Origin: Xenorhabdus cabanillasii
GTDB taxonomy: Bacteria > Pseudomonadota > Gammaproteobacteria > Enterobacterales > Enterobacteriaceae
Length of the DNA stretch: 64,000 nucleotides
NCBI RefSeq assembly: GCF_003386665.1
Contig: NZ_QTUB01000001.1
Location: 2,542,001-2,606,000 of the forward strand
Reading direction: 5' to 3'
Shown: one piece after another, positions 20,501 through 29,681 of the stretch
How the letters are laid out: each line of letters starts with the position of its first letter
Numbering within the stretch: position 1 is the first letter of the stretch
Translations under genes and position numbers: made by a program
Notes under the pieces: model-generated
Databases searched by the model: none
What the model was told of the DNA's origin: nothing
The model's input: only the letters and a program-made list of their open reading frames with translations

Positions 20501-22539
20501 AGGTTCGCTGGAAACAGATGACCGTACCAATGCTGGATCATGTCGGTTTGAACGGTCAGGTTTTCCTGATTTTTATGGATCGGGCCGGGATAGGAAAACG
20601 GTTAACGACTGCACTAACACAATTGGGTGGCGAAGTCTGGCGGGTGATACAGGGCAAGCATTTCCATGCTGATACAACTTCCCGTCAGGTAACGATTAAT
20701 CCGCAGCACAGTGAAGACTATCAGGCTCTGGCAGATTTGCTTAAGCAGCAGAAAGTGCGGGTGAATAACATTATTCATGCCTGGTCGATAACTCGTTCGC
20801 CCTCCATTGCATTGCAAACCGCTTTCACAAATTATGAATCCTTACTGCATATTGCCCGGCAATTTGCGGTGGATAGCGTTTCACCGGACAACTTCTCAAC
20901 CGATGGAATGGAAACAAAGAATGGACTGCTGGCAGATATATTAAAAATAAACATTCTCTCTAACCGGCTGCACGCCATTACTGAACATGATTGTAACGAT
21001 CCGGCCAAAGCGTTGCTCATCGGCCCTTGTCGTGTGATCCCAAAAGAGTTTGAGCAGGTACAGTGTAAGAGTATTGACATTGCACTGCCCGCGACCCGAT
21101 GGTCACTGCCTTTACTCAACCCTGTTCCATCCAACGTGATAATGTCAACATTACTGGCGGAGATCCTTGGGCAACCGGCAGAGCAGAATACAGAGCGACA
21201 GAACGAACAAAACAATATCGTAGCACTCCGTGGCAGACACCGTTATGTCCCGTTGATTGAAACCGCCACACTGCCGGTTGCATCACCATCATTATTCAGG
21301 CAGAGAGGCAACTACCTGATCACTGGGGGATTTGGTGGCATTGGCACCACGATAGCTATGCATCTGGCGAGCCGTTATCAGCCTCATTTAATTTTCATTA
21401 GTCGCAGTGAATTGCCACCCCAAAATGAGTGGTCAGACTGGCTGGAAAATCATGATGCCGACAACAAACGGTCACGTCATATTCGTTTATTGCAACAGTT
21501 ACAACAGATGGGAGCTTCTGTTTCTGTCATTGCAGCCGATTTGGCGGATGCGGCCAGAGTCGGTAAGGCATTGACAGATGTTGTTCTCCAGCATGGCCAG
21601 ATCCACGGCATTTTCCACTGTGCCGGTATTGCGGACGGCGGATTGATTCAGAACCGCAGATTCGAAGACTCGCTTCAGGTTTTCCAGTCAAAAGTGGTGG
21701 GAACACAAGTATTGGATAACTGGTTTAAACGTCAACCGTTGGATTTTTTCGTTCTGTGCTCATCGTTGGCATCTACTGTAGGCTCAATGGGACAAGTCGC
21801 GTATTGTGCAGCCAATGCTTTTGAAGATGCTTATGCCTTGTCACGTCATCAACAACACTGTTCAGGCAGGAAATACTCAGGTAAGAAAAACCGTACCCGT
21901 TACCTTGCCATTGGCTGGGATTCATGGTGTGAAGTTGGAATGGCGGTGGATAGCTTGCGCCAGTGGTATCAGGATGATGAGGAACAGGAAAGCATTAAAC
22001 ACGGTATTTTGCCGGAAGAGGGTTGCCAATTACTGGAGTCATTATTGGCACATAGTGACAGTGTTTATGCCATTTCTACCCGTGGCTTACCGCTGCCGGA
22101 TACTGACCAAGGATCAGAAGAAAATACTGCGGCAGGGCAAGATCCAAATGTGGTGATGACAAGTTCATGGCAAAGTGAAGGGGCTTCCATACAGAAGTCT
22201 TCTACCCAGAAAACAGATGAACAGAAATTGTATCCCCGACCTGTATTGAATGTTGATTATCAACCGCCCCGTAACCAGACAGAAGAGATTATTGCTGATA
22301 TCTGGCAGGAAAAAATGGGTATTGGCCCATTGGGCGTATTTGATGATTTCTTTGAACTCAATGGTCACTCGCTCATGGCTGTGCAGATCATCGCAAAAAT
22401 TAAACAACGGCTGCAAGTCACGTTTCCCGTGGGTTTTATTTATGAACATTCCACCATTGAGCAATTAGCTGAACAGGTCAATCTGCGCAGCCGGCAGAAA
22501 ACAGAAAATCTGGCAGATAACCCGGAGGGAAGGAAATGA
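17572..22539 (+). CDS. fclK: Type I modular polyketide synthase, KS-AT-KR-ACP
   Basis: A 1655-residue single-module PKS expected to extend the peptidyl chain by one malonyl unit and reduce the keto group. KS about 25-470: Cys198 in GSACSSS, His334 in EAHGTAT, His401 in NLGH. AT about 570-880: Ser670 in GHSIGEY, and HAFH at 769-772, the usual malonyl-CoA signature. A long stretch at about 900-1240 probably holds the KR structural subdomain. KR about 1245-1470: TGGFGGIG nucleotide-binding motif plus the CSS and AYCAANAF active-site regions. ACP about 1565-1645 with Ser1600 in NGHSL. I see no dehydratase, enoylreductase or thioesterase, so a beta-hydroxy product is expected. The KS carries a small tandem repeat insertion (LSQEQ three times). 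The start has AGAGGA upstream and lies 29 bases after the NRPS. Its stop overlaps the next start (ATGA). It corresponds in position and architecture to the PKS of the fabclavine/zeamine loci. Confidence 0.9.
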   Translation: MNNTDVNKVQMDHSQMAPSMEAMHGFEIAIIGMAGQFAGTNDIEQFWQNIAAGVESIRPLSDAELDAEGVSMEARSRADFIRNASVLDHPEDFDAEFFGYSPREAQTIDPQQRLFLETSWLALENAGYTPEKFPGVIGVYASSSGSSYLLHYLLNYPTVMRRFLSDMLLFGNNNDLLSTRVSYKLNLRGPSFTIGSACSSSMVALHYACQSLLAGECDIALGGGVHIGFPSHSGYHFDGSGILSHDGHCRTFDAEASGTLGGDGVGVLVLKRLQDALDSGDHIYAIIKGSAVNNNGAEKIGFTAPSVAGQTAVLQRALLAADVPAESISYIEAHGTATYLGDPMEMKALLNAYDPQAVRIQERLSQEQLSQEQLSQEQLAGEPLTGRIRCAVASVKANLGHVDSAAGVTGVMKVAQMLTHRYLPPAVNFTRLNPEINLTGSRFYIPTEGEEWQSQSVRRAGVSAFGIGGTNAHMILQEAPSVPSSGPAHSQQLLCFSAKTPAALRANMLKFRQWLEKSPQLPLADIAYTLHIGRHEMDYRHSLVCHDHKSAITALDNYLSQTAQENTVRTVSSSVVFMFSGQGAQYSGMMKGYYEQEPQFKTTVDKCAVILLPLLGRDIRTLIFDSTKRDETSALYQTRYTQPALFVVEYALSQLLMEWGLRPTACIGHSIGEYVAACLAGVFTLEDALKIVVRRAGLMNQMPAGKMLAVGLDAKTLQGYLSEGVTLSAYNAPELCVVSGETDAILALEARLAEETENSIEVKALHTSHAFHSAMMDGCLEPFRQSFDGISLSAPRLPFISCVTGTWITAEQATSPDYWVRQLREPISFSQGIACLLSQQTVSAKVQSQKASSPKTPVLLEVGPGSTLAGLAKIQSTGISAYQRVLSSTRGIKQDIQDRQHLLNILGQLWQQGISVDWAAFYRQQKRHRLPLPGYVFQHQRYSLDTLVGDDSYRNHPHSSQSVPDNGRLPLEQWSHQVRWKQMTVPMLDHVGLNGQVFLIFMDRAGIGKRLTTALTQLGGEVWRVIQGKHFHADTTSRQVTINPQHSEDYQALADLLKQQKVRVNNIIHAWSITRSPSIALQTAFTNYESLLHIARQFAVDSVSPDNFSTDGMETKNGLLADILKINILSNRLHAITEHDCNDPAKALLIGPCRVIPKEFEQVQCKSIDIALPATRWSLPLLNPVPSNVIMSTLLAEILGQPAEQNTERQNEQNNIVALRGRHRYVPLIETATLPVASPSLFRQRGNYLITGGFGGIGTTIAMHLASRYQPHLIFISRSELPPQNEWSDWLENHDADNKRSRHIRLLQQLQQMGASVSVIAADLADAARVGKALTDVVLQHGQIHGIFHCAGIADGGLIQNRRFEDSLQVFQSKVVGTQVLDNWFKRQPLDFFVLCSSLASTVGSMGQVAYCAANAFEDAYALSRHQQHCSGRKYSGKKNRTRYLAIGWDSWCEVGMAVDSLRQWYQDDEEQESIKHGILPEEGCQLLESLLAHSDSVYAISTRGLPLPDTDQGSEENTAAGQDPNVVMTSSWQSEGASIQKSSTQKTDEQKLYPRPVLNVDYQPPRNQTEEIIADIWQEKMGIGPLGVFDDFFELNGHSLMAVQIIAKIKQRLQVTFPVGFIYEHSTIEQLAEQVNLRSRQKTENLADNPEGRK
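18661..18705 (+). repeat. 15-bp tandem repeat, three copies, inside the KS domain
   Basis: Three consecutive 15-base units (the second and third identical, ctatctcaggaacaa; the first differing at two positions) encode LSQEQ three times, residues 364-378. A diverged fourth unit (LAGEP) follows. The repeat lies between the KS catalytic histidines His334 and His401, so it would form an expanded loop. An in-frame unit of 15 bases could vary in number without breaking the protein. Confidence 0.9.
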
Positions 22540-24122
22540 TCGCCCGTACTCAGAAGCGCGAGACAGATCTGACTAAGCATCATTCCGGAAAAAATAAAGG
22601 GAAGGGAAATTGGTTCCCGTTGGGGTATGCTCAGCTCTGTTTCTGGTTTGTCTCCACTGCACTTGGGGATACCGCCAACAATCAGGCAAGTATTTTGATT
22701 GAAGGGGACTTGCGGACAAACTTGCTGGAACAAGCCATCAATAACCTGATTCAGTCGCATATCTCCCTGCATACGGAAATTCTGGACTATGCACCGATAC
22801 AGCGGGCTTGTCATGTCCGGGAGTTCGACTTACCCCTACAGGATCTGTCAGGGTATGATGCCGATGAGCAGGAGCAGTTCATTATCAAAAATGTCCGACA
22901 ATTCCTGAAGACACCATTTGACCTGAAATCGCCACCTCATCTACGGGCGCAGCTTTTCCGGCTGGAGGAATCAAAGCATCTGCTGTTTTTATGTTTTCCT
23001 CACATTGTGGCAGATGGAGGAGCCATGCACCTGTTTGAACAACAGCTATGGCGGTTTTATGCACAAGGGTGTCAGGGCAAGAAAAATCCGTTAAGCATAG
23101 CTAAGATCATGGCAGATCAGATGCAGATTAATGAATGGGTACGCTATGAGCGGGAGATCTATCAGCGTCAGGGACAGCAGGATCTGGCTTTCTGGCGGCG
23201 TCATTTGATGGGATATTCCTATGCGCGTTTTCCCGCCAGTGACCTCAATCAGGAGAACTTTATCGATCATGAGTGCTACCTGCCATTTCCCGATGATAGC
23301 TACGCATTACTGGACGTTCTGGCGAAACAGCACAAAGCAACGTTACAGATGGCCTTTCTGACATTGATTGCTGAGGTTGTTCATGAAATGACAGGGCAGT
23401 CACGTTTCTCACTCAATTCGGTACTGGAAGGCCGGGACCAGCCCGGAAGTGAGACGCTGATGGCACCCATGTTGCGTGTCATGCCGGTGCCTGTCAACAT
23501 GGACAAGATCACAGCTAAAACAGCAGAACAGGGGGCGGCAACAGCCGCCTTGCTGAAACAGATCCGGGAAAATATTTTGTGTGCCTATGATCATATGGAA
23601 TGCCCGTGGAGCCTGCCTGTTGGTATTATGGCTAAGCAGCGTTGGCACAACAGTCCCTGGCTGTATTCTCTGGCAATCCGAACAGGTAGCTGGCTCTATA
23701 GCAAAATATTCCGGCGTGCTCAACTTTACCCAAGTTTTCTGGCTGATTTTCTGTTTATGGAGCCGAGACCGCCACAGTCCATTATCCGTCGAAACAAACG
23801 CAGTGTGGAAATTTCGCAACCAACGATTAACATCAATATATTGCAGGATGCATTCAAATCTACGGTAGCTGATAACAAACCGGGTGGATTGCGCCTGAGT
23901 GGTTATTGGAAAAGTGAACATCGGGAACAACAAACCTTATCCAGTCAATCAATATCCACCCGATGGGAAAATGACTCCATCAATATTTACGTCACACTCT
24001 CTGAAGATGGGAAACCAATCATGCAAATCAATTGCTGCTGTTTCAATCAAGACGGGATCACCCGTTTTACCGGGTTGCTGAAAGCGAAACTATCCTCCCT
24101 TTCCCAATTTATCACCATATGA
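22536..24122 (+). CDS. fclL: Stand-alone condensation-domain protein
   Basis: A 528-residue protein that is a single NRPS condensation domain with no A or T domain. The N-terminus (LGYAQLCFWF) resembles the first conserved C motif. The catalytic motif reads PHIVADG (Pro155, His156, Asp160, Gly161): the essential second His is kept, while the first His of HHxxxDG is Pro. In the zeamine and fabclavine loci a free C domain at this position is proposed to form the amide bond between the thioester-bound peptide-polyketide and the separately made polyamine; that role is inferred here. The start overlaps the PKS stop as ATGA, with GGAGG upstream, so translational coupling is likely. The ABC ATPase gene starts 10 bases after its stop. 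Confidence 0.82.
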   Translation: MIARTQKRETDLTKHHSGKNKGKGNWFPLGYAQLCFWFVSTALGDTANNQASILIEGDLRTNLLEQAINNLIQSHISLHTEILDYAPIQRACHVREFDLPLQDLSGYDADEQEQFIIKNVRQFLKTPFDLKSPPHLRAQLFRLEESKHLLFLCFPHIVADGGAMHLFEQQLWRFYAQGCQGKKNPLSIAKIMADQMQINEWVRYEREIYQRQGQQDLAFWRRHLMGYSYARFPASDLNQENFIDHECYLPFPDDSYALLDVLAKQHKATLQMAFLTLIAEVVHEMTGQSRFSLNSVLEGRDQPGSETLMAPMLRVMPVPVNMDKITAKTAEQGAATAALLKQIRENILCAYDHMECPWSLPVGIMAKQRWHNSPWLYSLAIRTGSWLYSKIFRRAQLYPSFLADFLFMEPRPPQSIIRRNKRSVEISQPTININILQDAFKSTVADNKPGGLRLSGYWKSEHREQQTLSSQSISTRWENDSINIYVTLSEDGKPIMQINCCCFNQDGITRFTGLLKAKLSSLSQFITI

Positions 24123-24132
24123 GATACAGAGA

Positions 24133-25080
24133 ATGGGTATTCAGAATCAAGAAGAGAAAGTGATTGAGTTTAAACAAGTCAAGAAACACTTCAAAGATTA
24201 TCAGGCACTGAAAGGTATTTCTCTGGATGTGTATCGTGGGGAGTTTATTGGCCTGCTTGGCCCGAATGGTGCGGGGAAAACGACACTGGTTGAGATACTG
24301 GAAGGCCTGAAAAAACCGGATTCAGGCTCTGTACGTGTGTTGGGAAAAACATGGCAACATGATGCACATTACCTGCGTCAACGTCTCAGTGGTGTCTTAC
24401 AGGAAACATTGTTTATCAATAAACTCAAAGTGGAAGAAGTTCTGACCCTGTTCGGTAGTTTCTATGGCTGTTCACGTAAACGGGTACAAGATGTTATGGA
24501 GTTGGTTGAGTTGACGGAAAAACACAAAACCTATGTGGAGGGTTTATCGGGGGGACAGCGTCAGCGACTGGCACTGGGCGTTGCCATTATGAATGAGCCG
24601 GAAATCCTGATACTGGATGAGCCTACGACCGGGCTTGATCCGCGTTTCCGCCATGATACCTGGGATATTCTGCGTAAACTTAACCGGGAAAAACAATCAA
24701 CAATGCTGCTGACAACCCATTATATGGAAGAGGCTGAATACTTATGTGACCGCATTTGTATCATGAACAAGGGGGAAATCATTGCACAGGGCAGCATGGA
24801 TGAATTGTTGAAAAAACACTGTCACGGCGACCTGATTGAACTGAGCACCCAATTTCCTGAACGTTTGCAGGTACTGAGTCAACACGGCCAGGTACTGAGT
24901 TATGAGTACGATGAGAAAAAACACAAGGTTCGTATGATGATTAACGATTCCGCCAGTTTTGTAGCCTATCTTTTTGAGTTTGCTAAAAAAGTCAATGCAG
25001 ATATCAATGAATTTATGGTCAGGAAAAAAACATTGGATGATTTGTTCATGATTCTGGCAGGGAGAAGATTCCATGAATAG
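24133..25080 (+). CDS. fclM: ABC transporter ATP-binding protein (ABC-2 exporter type)
   Basis: A 315-residue cytoplasmic ATPase. Walker A is GPNGAGKTT near residues 42-50, the Q-loop lies in VLQETLF, the signature is LSGGQRQR, Walker B is ILILDEPTTGLD, and the H-loop His is in LTTHYMEEAE. A C-terminal extension of about 90 residues is typical of DrrA/CcmA-like drug-export ATPases. It overlaps the permease gene by 8 bases, so the two should form one exporter. Its place at the end of the biosynthetic operon suggests export of, and self-protection from, the peptide-polyamine product. The family is certain. The symbol follows the fabclavine naming as I remember it and is less sure. Confidence 0.85.
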   Translation: MGIQNQEEKVIEFKQVKKHFKDYQALKGISLDVYRGEFIGLLGPNGAGKTTLVEILEGLKKPDSGSVRVLGKTWQHDAHYLRQRLSGVLQETLFINKLKVEEVLTLFGSFYGCSRKRVQDVMELVELTEKHKTYVEGLSGGQRQRLALGVAIMNEPEILILDEPTTGLDPRFRHDTWDILRKLNREKQSTMLLTTHYMEEAEYLCDRICIMNKGEIIAQGSMDELLKKHCHGDLIELSTQFPERLQVLSQHGQVLSYEYDEKKHKVRMMINDSASFVAYLFEFAKKVNADINEFMVRKKTLDDLFMILAGRRFHE

Positions 25081-26170
25081 TGCACTGATCAATCTGATGA
25101 AAACCCAATTCCGGCAATATCTCCGTGAACCGGAAATACTGTTCTGGTCATTTGGTTTTCCGCTGTTGCTGGTTTGGTTGTTAGGCGTTTCGTTCTCATC
25201 TCAGGATATCCCGGAAAGGGATATCGGTATCGTCCTGCCTACAGAAATTGCGGAACAGCAGAAGATCAAACAATGGGGAGAGCAGCTTGCAGCACATGAG
25301 CACATTATCTCCGGCATTATCAATCAGGATGGAATCAAACGTGATAAATTGGTGAAGGTCAAATATCGCATTAAATATTATCCTGATCACGATGCTGTGG
25401 TTCTGGGGTTGAAACGTGGTGATATCCAGATGTTTATTGAACAGAATGCAGAAGGTAAGCGGGTTCACTACCTTGATCCGCAGGACAGTAATGCACTGTT
25501 GACTTATTACCTGCTCAATCAACAGGAGGGAAAACAGGCAGACGAAAACCTCTTCATACTGGAAACACCGGGATTACGTTATCTGGATTTCCTGGTGCCG
25601 GGATTGCTGGCGATGGCAATTATGGAAACCTGCCTGATCGCGGTCGGTTGGGCACTGGCAGAGAAACGCATTGCACGGGTAACACGCCAGATGTGCATCA
25701 CACCGATGCGTAAATCCACATTTCTGATGGCACACATTCTGGCCTGTCTGATCATCAACTTCGCTGAAATATTGATTATTTACCTGTTTGCCGAAATTTA
25801 CTTCGACATAGAAATACAGGGATCGTTTTACGCCTTTTTGCTTTTGTTGTTCACGGGAAATATCTGTTTCTCCGGTGTAGCGGTTTTGGTGGCATCCCGT
25901 GCCCGCAAAGCTCAGACGGCGAATGGATTGCTGGAAGTTTCGATTCTGGTACAGGTTCTGGTATCAGGGATCTTTTTCAGTTACAAACACTTTCCACAAT
26001 GGATGGTGAGTATCGTTGAATACCTGCCGTTAACCATTCTGGCAGATAATATGCGCAAGGTATTTATTGAAGGTGGGGATTTATTACAAGTTGTGCCCGC
26101 TTCAATTGCATTAGTTGTGATTGGGGTTATCGCCTTTATATTAGGAATGCGGATTTTTCGCTGGTATTAA
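25073..26170 (+). CDS. fclN: ABC-2 type transporter permease
   Basis: A 365-residue inner-membrane protein. One membrane segment lies near residues 22-42. A large hydrophilic domain of about 130 residues, probably periplasmic, follows. Five more hydrophobic segments lie in the C-terminal half (around LVPGLLAMAIMETCL, AHILACLIINFAEIL, FYAFLLLLFTGNICF, LEVSILVQVLVSGIF and IALVVIGVIAFILGM). This is the standard YhhJ/DrrB-like ABC-2 permease layout. The start overlaps the ATPase gene by 8 bases, with a GGGAGA ribosome site. It is the last gene of the operon. Substrate specificity is inferred from context only. Confidence 0.85.
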   Translation: MNSALINLMKTQFRQYLREPEILFWSFGFPLLLVWLLGVSFSSQDIPERDIGIVLPTEIAEQQKIKQWGEQLAAHEHIISGIINQDGIKRDKLVKVKYRIKYYPDHDAVVLGLKRGDIQMFIEQNAEGKRVHYLDPQDSNALLTYYLLNQQEGKQADENLFILETPGLRYLDFLVPGLLAMAIMETCLIAVGWALAEKRIARVTRQMCITPMRKSTFLMAHILACLIINFAEILIIYLFAEIYFDIEIQGSFYAFLLLLFTGNICFSGVAVLVASRARKAQTANGLLEVSILVQVLVSGIFFSYKHFPQWMVSIVEYLPLTILADNMRKVFIEGGDLLQVVPASIALVVIGVIAFILGMRIFRWY

Positions 26171-26207
26171 TTGGATGGTATCAGGTTGTAGGTATGACTT
26201 AAAAATA

Positions 26208-26229
26208 AGTGGCTGCTTTGGCAGCCGCT
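26208..26229 (-). terminator. Intrinsic terminator-like hairpin between the fabclavine-type and siderophore loci
   Basis: A nine-pair stem (agtggctgc / gcagccgct, one G-T wobble) with a four-base loop. Read on the minus strand it is followed by a T-rich run (ttattttt), so it fits a terminator for the entCEBA side. On the plus strand it lies 38 bases after the permease stop but has no good T run there. It may work in both directions. The rest of 26171-26401 shows no gene that I recognise. Confidence 0.55.
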
Positions 26230-26401
26230 TGTACAGTCAGTGAGATGTCCAAAGGTATTGCTGATGGTGGTTGCTTTCATGGCGGTTTCTACGGTTATCA
26301 TTGACAGAAAACCGATTGTAAATCATAACCCGCCATCAACGTCCCTGTTTATGTCCTGAAAGCCCCCACGCCCCACTGATGATCCGCGTCTATTCCGTTA
26401 A

Positions 26402-27160
26402 TTAGCACCCCAAGGTTGCTCCACCATCAACAACAATATCCTGCAAGGTAATATGACTGGCGAGATCTGAGGCAAGAAAAAAAACCGTATCTGTAATTTC
26501 TTCCGGCAGGGCAATTTTTTTCAAAGGAATACCTAACTTAAATTTGTCAGGAAAACCATCAATGATATTTTGCCTGGTTGTAGTGCCTTGCCAGATATTT
26601 TGTAGCATAGGCGTATCCGTTGAACCAGGAGAAACCAGATTACAACGCACACCGTAGGGAGCCAATTCAAGCCCAACACTTTGGCACAGGCTGCGCATTG
26701 CAGCTTTAGAAGCGCAATAAGCTGACATTTCAACTCTTGGGACATGAGCAGCGTTAGAGCAGATAGAGACGATGTTTCCGCTGCGTTGCCGTAGAAATTG
26801 TGGAATTACGGCTTGAAAGAGGTTAAAAGCGCCACCAGCATTGACATTGAAACATTGTTGCCAATCTTCCCAACTCAGGCTTTCTGTTCGTCCTGTTCGC
26901 AGGATGCCAGCACTATTAATCAGTATATCCAGGTTAGGTTCTGCTGCGAGTAATTCACGGCAAAGCTGACTTACGGCGATATGGTTACTGATATCTAACT
27001 TATAAGTAGTAAAAGGAAGTTCTGAATCGGGAAATGCCAGATCGAATCCGATGACTTTCGCGCCAGCCTGACTAAATCGGCTGGCAATGTGATAACCAAT
27101 ACCACTTCCCGCTCCTGTCACCCAAACATGTTTATTGCTGAAATCAAAAGCTATGTTCAT
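26402..27160 (-). CDS. entA: 2,3-dihydro-2,3-dihydroxybenzoate dehydrogenase (EntA/CbsA-like)
   Basis: A 252-residue short-chain dehydrogenase (EntA is about 248). It should oxidise 2,3-dihydro-2,3-dihydroxybenzoate to 2,3-dihydroxybenzoate with NAD+, the last step of DHB synthesis in the cytoplasm. Visible motifs are the TGAGSGIG cofactor loop near the N-terminus, NSAG, a serine in the SICSNAA strand, and the catalytic YCASK. The C-terminus (VVDGGATLGC) is typical of the family. Its ATG overlaps the entB stop as ATGA, with AGGA upstream. It is the last gene of the minus-strand group receptor-entC-entE-entB-entA. Confidence 0.9.
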   Translation of the reverse strand: MNIAFDFSNKHVWVTGAGSGIGYHIASRFSQAGAKVIGFDLAFPDSELPFTTYKLDISNHIAVSQLCRELLAAEPNLDILINSAGILRTGRTESLSWEDWQQCFNVNAGGAFNLFQAVIPQFLRQRSGNIVSICSNAAHVPRVEMSAYCASKAAMRSLCQSVGLELAPYGVRCNLVSPGSTDTPMLQNIWQGTTTRQNIIDGFPDKFKLGIPLKKIALPEEITDTVFFLASDLASHITLQDIVVDGGATLGC

Positions 27161-28035
27161 AGTTTGGTTCCTGAGCTAGCAGTCAGCAAACTGAGCCAGT
27201 TTGCCAACGTTGGGGTTTTCATTAGTGAGATAAAATCAACATTATGGTTTTCATCGCGCCAGTGTGCTGCCAGTGACATGATTTTTACTGAATCGAGACC
27301 ATAATCCAGCATGTTTTCATGATCATCAATATCACCACAGTCATCATCCAACAGAGGTAAAATTTCAGCTCGAAGACGTTCGCGAGTCCATTCAGGTTGC
27401 GGAGATATTTCATTGATTAGTGTTTCTGCTGTTAGTACGCGGCCGCAGCGGCCGGCAATATAATGTAATGCCCTGATATGTTCGTCATGGCTGAAATCTG
27501 CCAGTGCATCGGCGACAAAAAAAGGTTGGATATCACGCATAAAGGCATCTGTAGCCGTTATCATGCAACCAATATGAGCATAAACACCGCAGATAATTAA
27601 TTGATCCCGCCCCATGCTTTTCAATTGTTGTTCTAAATCTGAACGCTGAAAGGCACTGTAACGCCATTTTGTTAATACGGTGTCATCGCTTTCAGGCGTC
27701 AGTGCGCTAGTGATGCTTTGCTGCTCAGGATACAGATTTATCCCCGCGCCCCACATATCATTCAGCAAACCGCGGTCTGTATCGTCCTGATGTTTAGGTT
27801 GGGCGGTGTAAAAAACCGGTATTCCTTGCTTTTTGCACATTGTTTTTAGGTGCACGATATTATCGATAACCTGCTTCACTAGCAGACTGTCAGCTTGCCA
27901 GAAATTGAGGAAATAATTTTGCATGTCATGGATGAGTAGTGCGGCACGCTCGCTATCAAGTGGCCAATTCACTTTATTGGTTGGTAACTCTTGAGAAGTG
28001 GGAAGAAGGTAATCACTCAGTGTTGGAATACTCAT
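27157..28035 (-). CDS. entB: Isochorismatase / aryl carrier protein (EntB-like)
   Basis: A 292-residue bifunctional protein (EntB is about 285). The N-terminal isochorismatase domain (about 1-205) has the acidic residue in LLIHDMQNYF, the Lys in TKWRYSAF and the ICGVYAHIGC region. It should convert isochorismate to 2,3-dihydro-2,3-dihydroxybenzoate and pyruvate. The C-terminal aryl carrier domain (about 215-290) has DYGLDSVKIM, whose Ser would carry phosphopantetheine and accept DHB from EntE for transfer to the NRPS at 35199-43814. It lies 23 bases after entE. No phosphopantetheinyl transferase is encoded in the window, so one must come from elsewhere. Confidence 0.93.
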   Translation of the reverse strand: MSIPTLSDYLLPTSQELPTNKVNWPLDSERAALLIHDMQNYFLNFWQADSLLVKQVIDNIVHLKTMCKKQGIPVFYTAQPKHQDDTDRGLLNDMWGAGINLYPEQQSITSALTPESDDTVLTKWRYSAFQRSDLEQQLKSMGRDQLIICGVYAHIGCMITATDAFMRDIQPFFVADALADFSHDEHIRALHYIAGRCGRVLTAETLINEISPQPEWTRERLRAEILPLLDDDCGDIDDHENMLDYGLDSVKIMSLAAHWRDENHNVDFISLMKTPTLANWLSLLTASSGTKL

Positions 28036-28058
28036 TTTGTATGTACCTCGGTGATGCG

Positions 28059-29681
28059 TTAAGGTGCAGCATGGACTAACGTGCTGTATGCAATGTGACG
28101 TAATTTCTGTTTATCGATTTTTCCGACAGGGGTCATGGGAAGGGATGGAACGTTTTCAAAGCGGTCGGGAAGTTTGTAATCAGCGATACCTTGCTCGCGT
28201 AAAAAGCGACGTAATATGACTGATTTTACCTCTTCGCGGGTAACGACATAGGCGCAACTCTTTTCTCCCATGATTGAATCAGGGATAGCAATCAAGGCTG
28301 CATGGATGACTAGTGGATGACGTAACAGTAAATTCTCTATTTCCTCTGCCGCAATCTTTTCGCCACCACGGTTAATTTGATCTTTTTCCCTGCCCACAAC
28401 TTTTAGATAACCTTTCTCTGTTTGAATAACTAAATCACCCGAACAGTAAAAACCATTTTCATCAAATACTTGATTGTTATATTGAGGGCTTTGGTAGTAC
28501 CCACGGAACGTATAAGGCCCACGTGTCATCAGCAAACCGGGAACACCGTGAGGTAGCGGATTGCCTAGGCTGTCGGAGATCCACACTTCATCATCATCAC
28601 TCATCGGGCGACCTTGAGTGGTGAAAATGGTTTGTTCGTCATCATCCAAACGTGTGTAGTTAACTAACCCTTCGGCCATGCCAAATACCTGTTGTAGTTG
28701 ACAACCTAATTCTGAAGGGATCCTCTGTGCCAGCGATTCACTCAGGCGGGCACCACCTACTTGCAATAACTCCAGACTTTCCAGTGGTGATTTATCCCCT
28801 GTCAGTGCAATAGCTTCCAGCCACAGGCTTACCACAGGAGGAACTAAAGCAGCAACGTTAATCCGATGTTGTTCAATTAACGGGAAACAGCTTGATGCAC
28901 TGGGATCATTGGCCATAATCACCTGGCCTCCAGCATAAAAAATCCCTAATGCGCCTGGTGAACTCATTGGATAATTATGTGCGGCAGGAAGGGCACATAA
29001 ATAGTGTGTTTGAGGATTGAAATGGCAGATATCAACACTGGCTCGAATACTGTAGTAGTAATCATTGTGAGTTCGGGGGATCAGTTTGGGGATACCGGTA
29101 CTACCTCCCGATAGTTGGAAAAAAGCCACTTCATCTGCTGGAGTGGGCGTAGCGATAAAATTGTTTTCTTTTTCATTAATCAATGTTGTTAAATCTATCA
29201 GACTGTCGTTATCTCCCCGCAGAAATATGAGTGTCAATGAAGAGTAATGTGTATGCAGTTCGTCGATAAATGCATTGTCAGAAAATAGTAAATGGCTCCG
29301 GTCTGCGATCAATAGTGATGGTTTTATTTGCCTGGCATAAGCTAATAGCTCACTACGCTGGTGGCTGAACAGCGCATTGACGGGAACGACTCCTAAACGC
29401 AGCAGGGCAAAAAAGGTGATATAAAATTCCGCAATATTGCCTAATTGTACCAATGCGGTTTGCCCATGCTGAACACCACGGCGTTTGAGAGATGCGGCCA
29501 GATTATCCACTAACTGATTGAGTTGGCGATAAGTATATTGTTGGTGCGAGCAAATCAGAGCAATATTTTCGTTGTCAGCATGACGTCTGAGTATGTCGCA
29601 AAGGGGAAGGTCAAGCCAATAGCCGCGCTGACGATAGCGCTGTGATAATGTTTCAGGCCAGCGATTAAACTCAATATTCAT
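28059..29681 (-). CDS. entE: 2,3-dihydroxybenzoate-AMP ligase (EntE-like)
   Basis: A 540-residue stand-alone adenylation enzyme (EntE is about 536). It should activate 2,3-dihydroxybenzoate with ATP and load it on the EntB aryl carrier domain. Visible motifs are the P-loop [15 protein letters not shown], the aryl-acid family segment [13 protein letters not shown], the hinge region [20 protein letters not shown], and the catalytic Lys in PVGKIDKQ near the C-terminus. The ATG overlaps the entC stop as ATGA, so coupled translation is expected. Confidence 0.94.
   Translation of the reverse strand: MNIEFNRWPETLSQRYRQRGYWLDLPLCDILRRHADNENIALICSHQQYTYRQLNQLVDNLAASLKRRGVQHGQTALVQLGNIAEFYITFFALLRLGVVPVNALFSHQRSELLAYARQIKPSLLIADRSHLLFSDNAFIDELHTHYSSLTLIFLRGDNDSLIDLTTLINEKENNFIATPTPADEVAFFQLSGGSTGIPKLIPRTHNDYYYSIRASVDICHFNPQTHYLCALPAAHNYPMSSPGALGIFYAGGQVIMANDPSASSCFPLIEQHRINVAALVPPVVSLWLEAIALTGDKSPLESLELLQVGGARLSESLAQRIPSELGCQLQQVFGMAEGLVNYTRLDDDEQTIFTTQGRPMSDDDEVWISDSLGNPLPHGVPGLLMTRGPYTFRGYYQSPQYNNQVFDENGFYCSGDLVIQTEKGYLKVVGREKDQINRGGEKIAAEEIENLLLRHPLVIHAALIAIPDSIMGEKSCAYVVTREEVKSVILRRFLREQGIADYKLPDRFENVPSLPMTPVGKIDKQKLRHIAYSTLVHAAP

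Noticed and set aside
26230..26401. Insertion-sequence or transposase remnant between the first two loci
   Set aside because: No inverted terminal repeats or transposase-like frame can be supported from the sequence.
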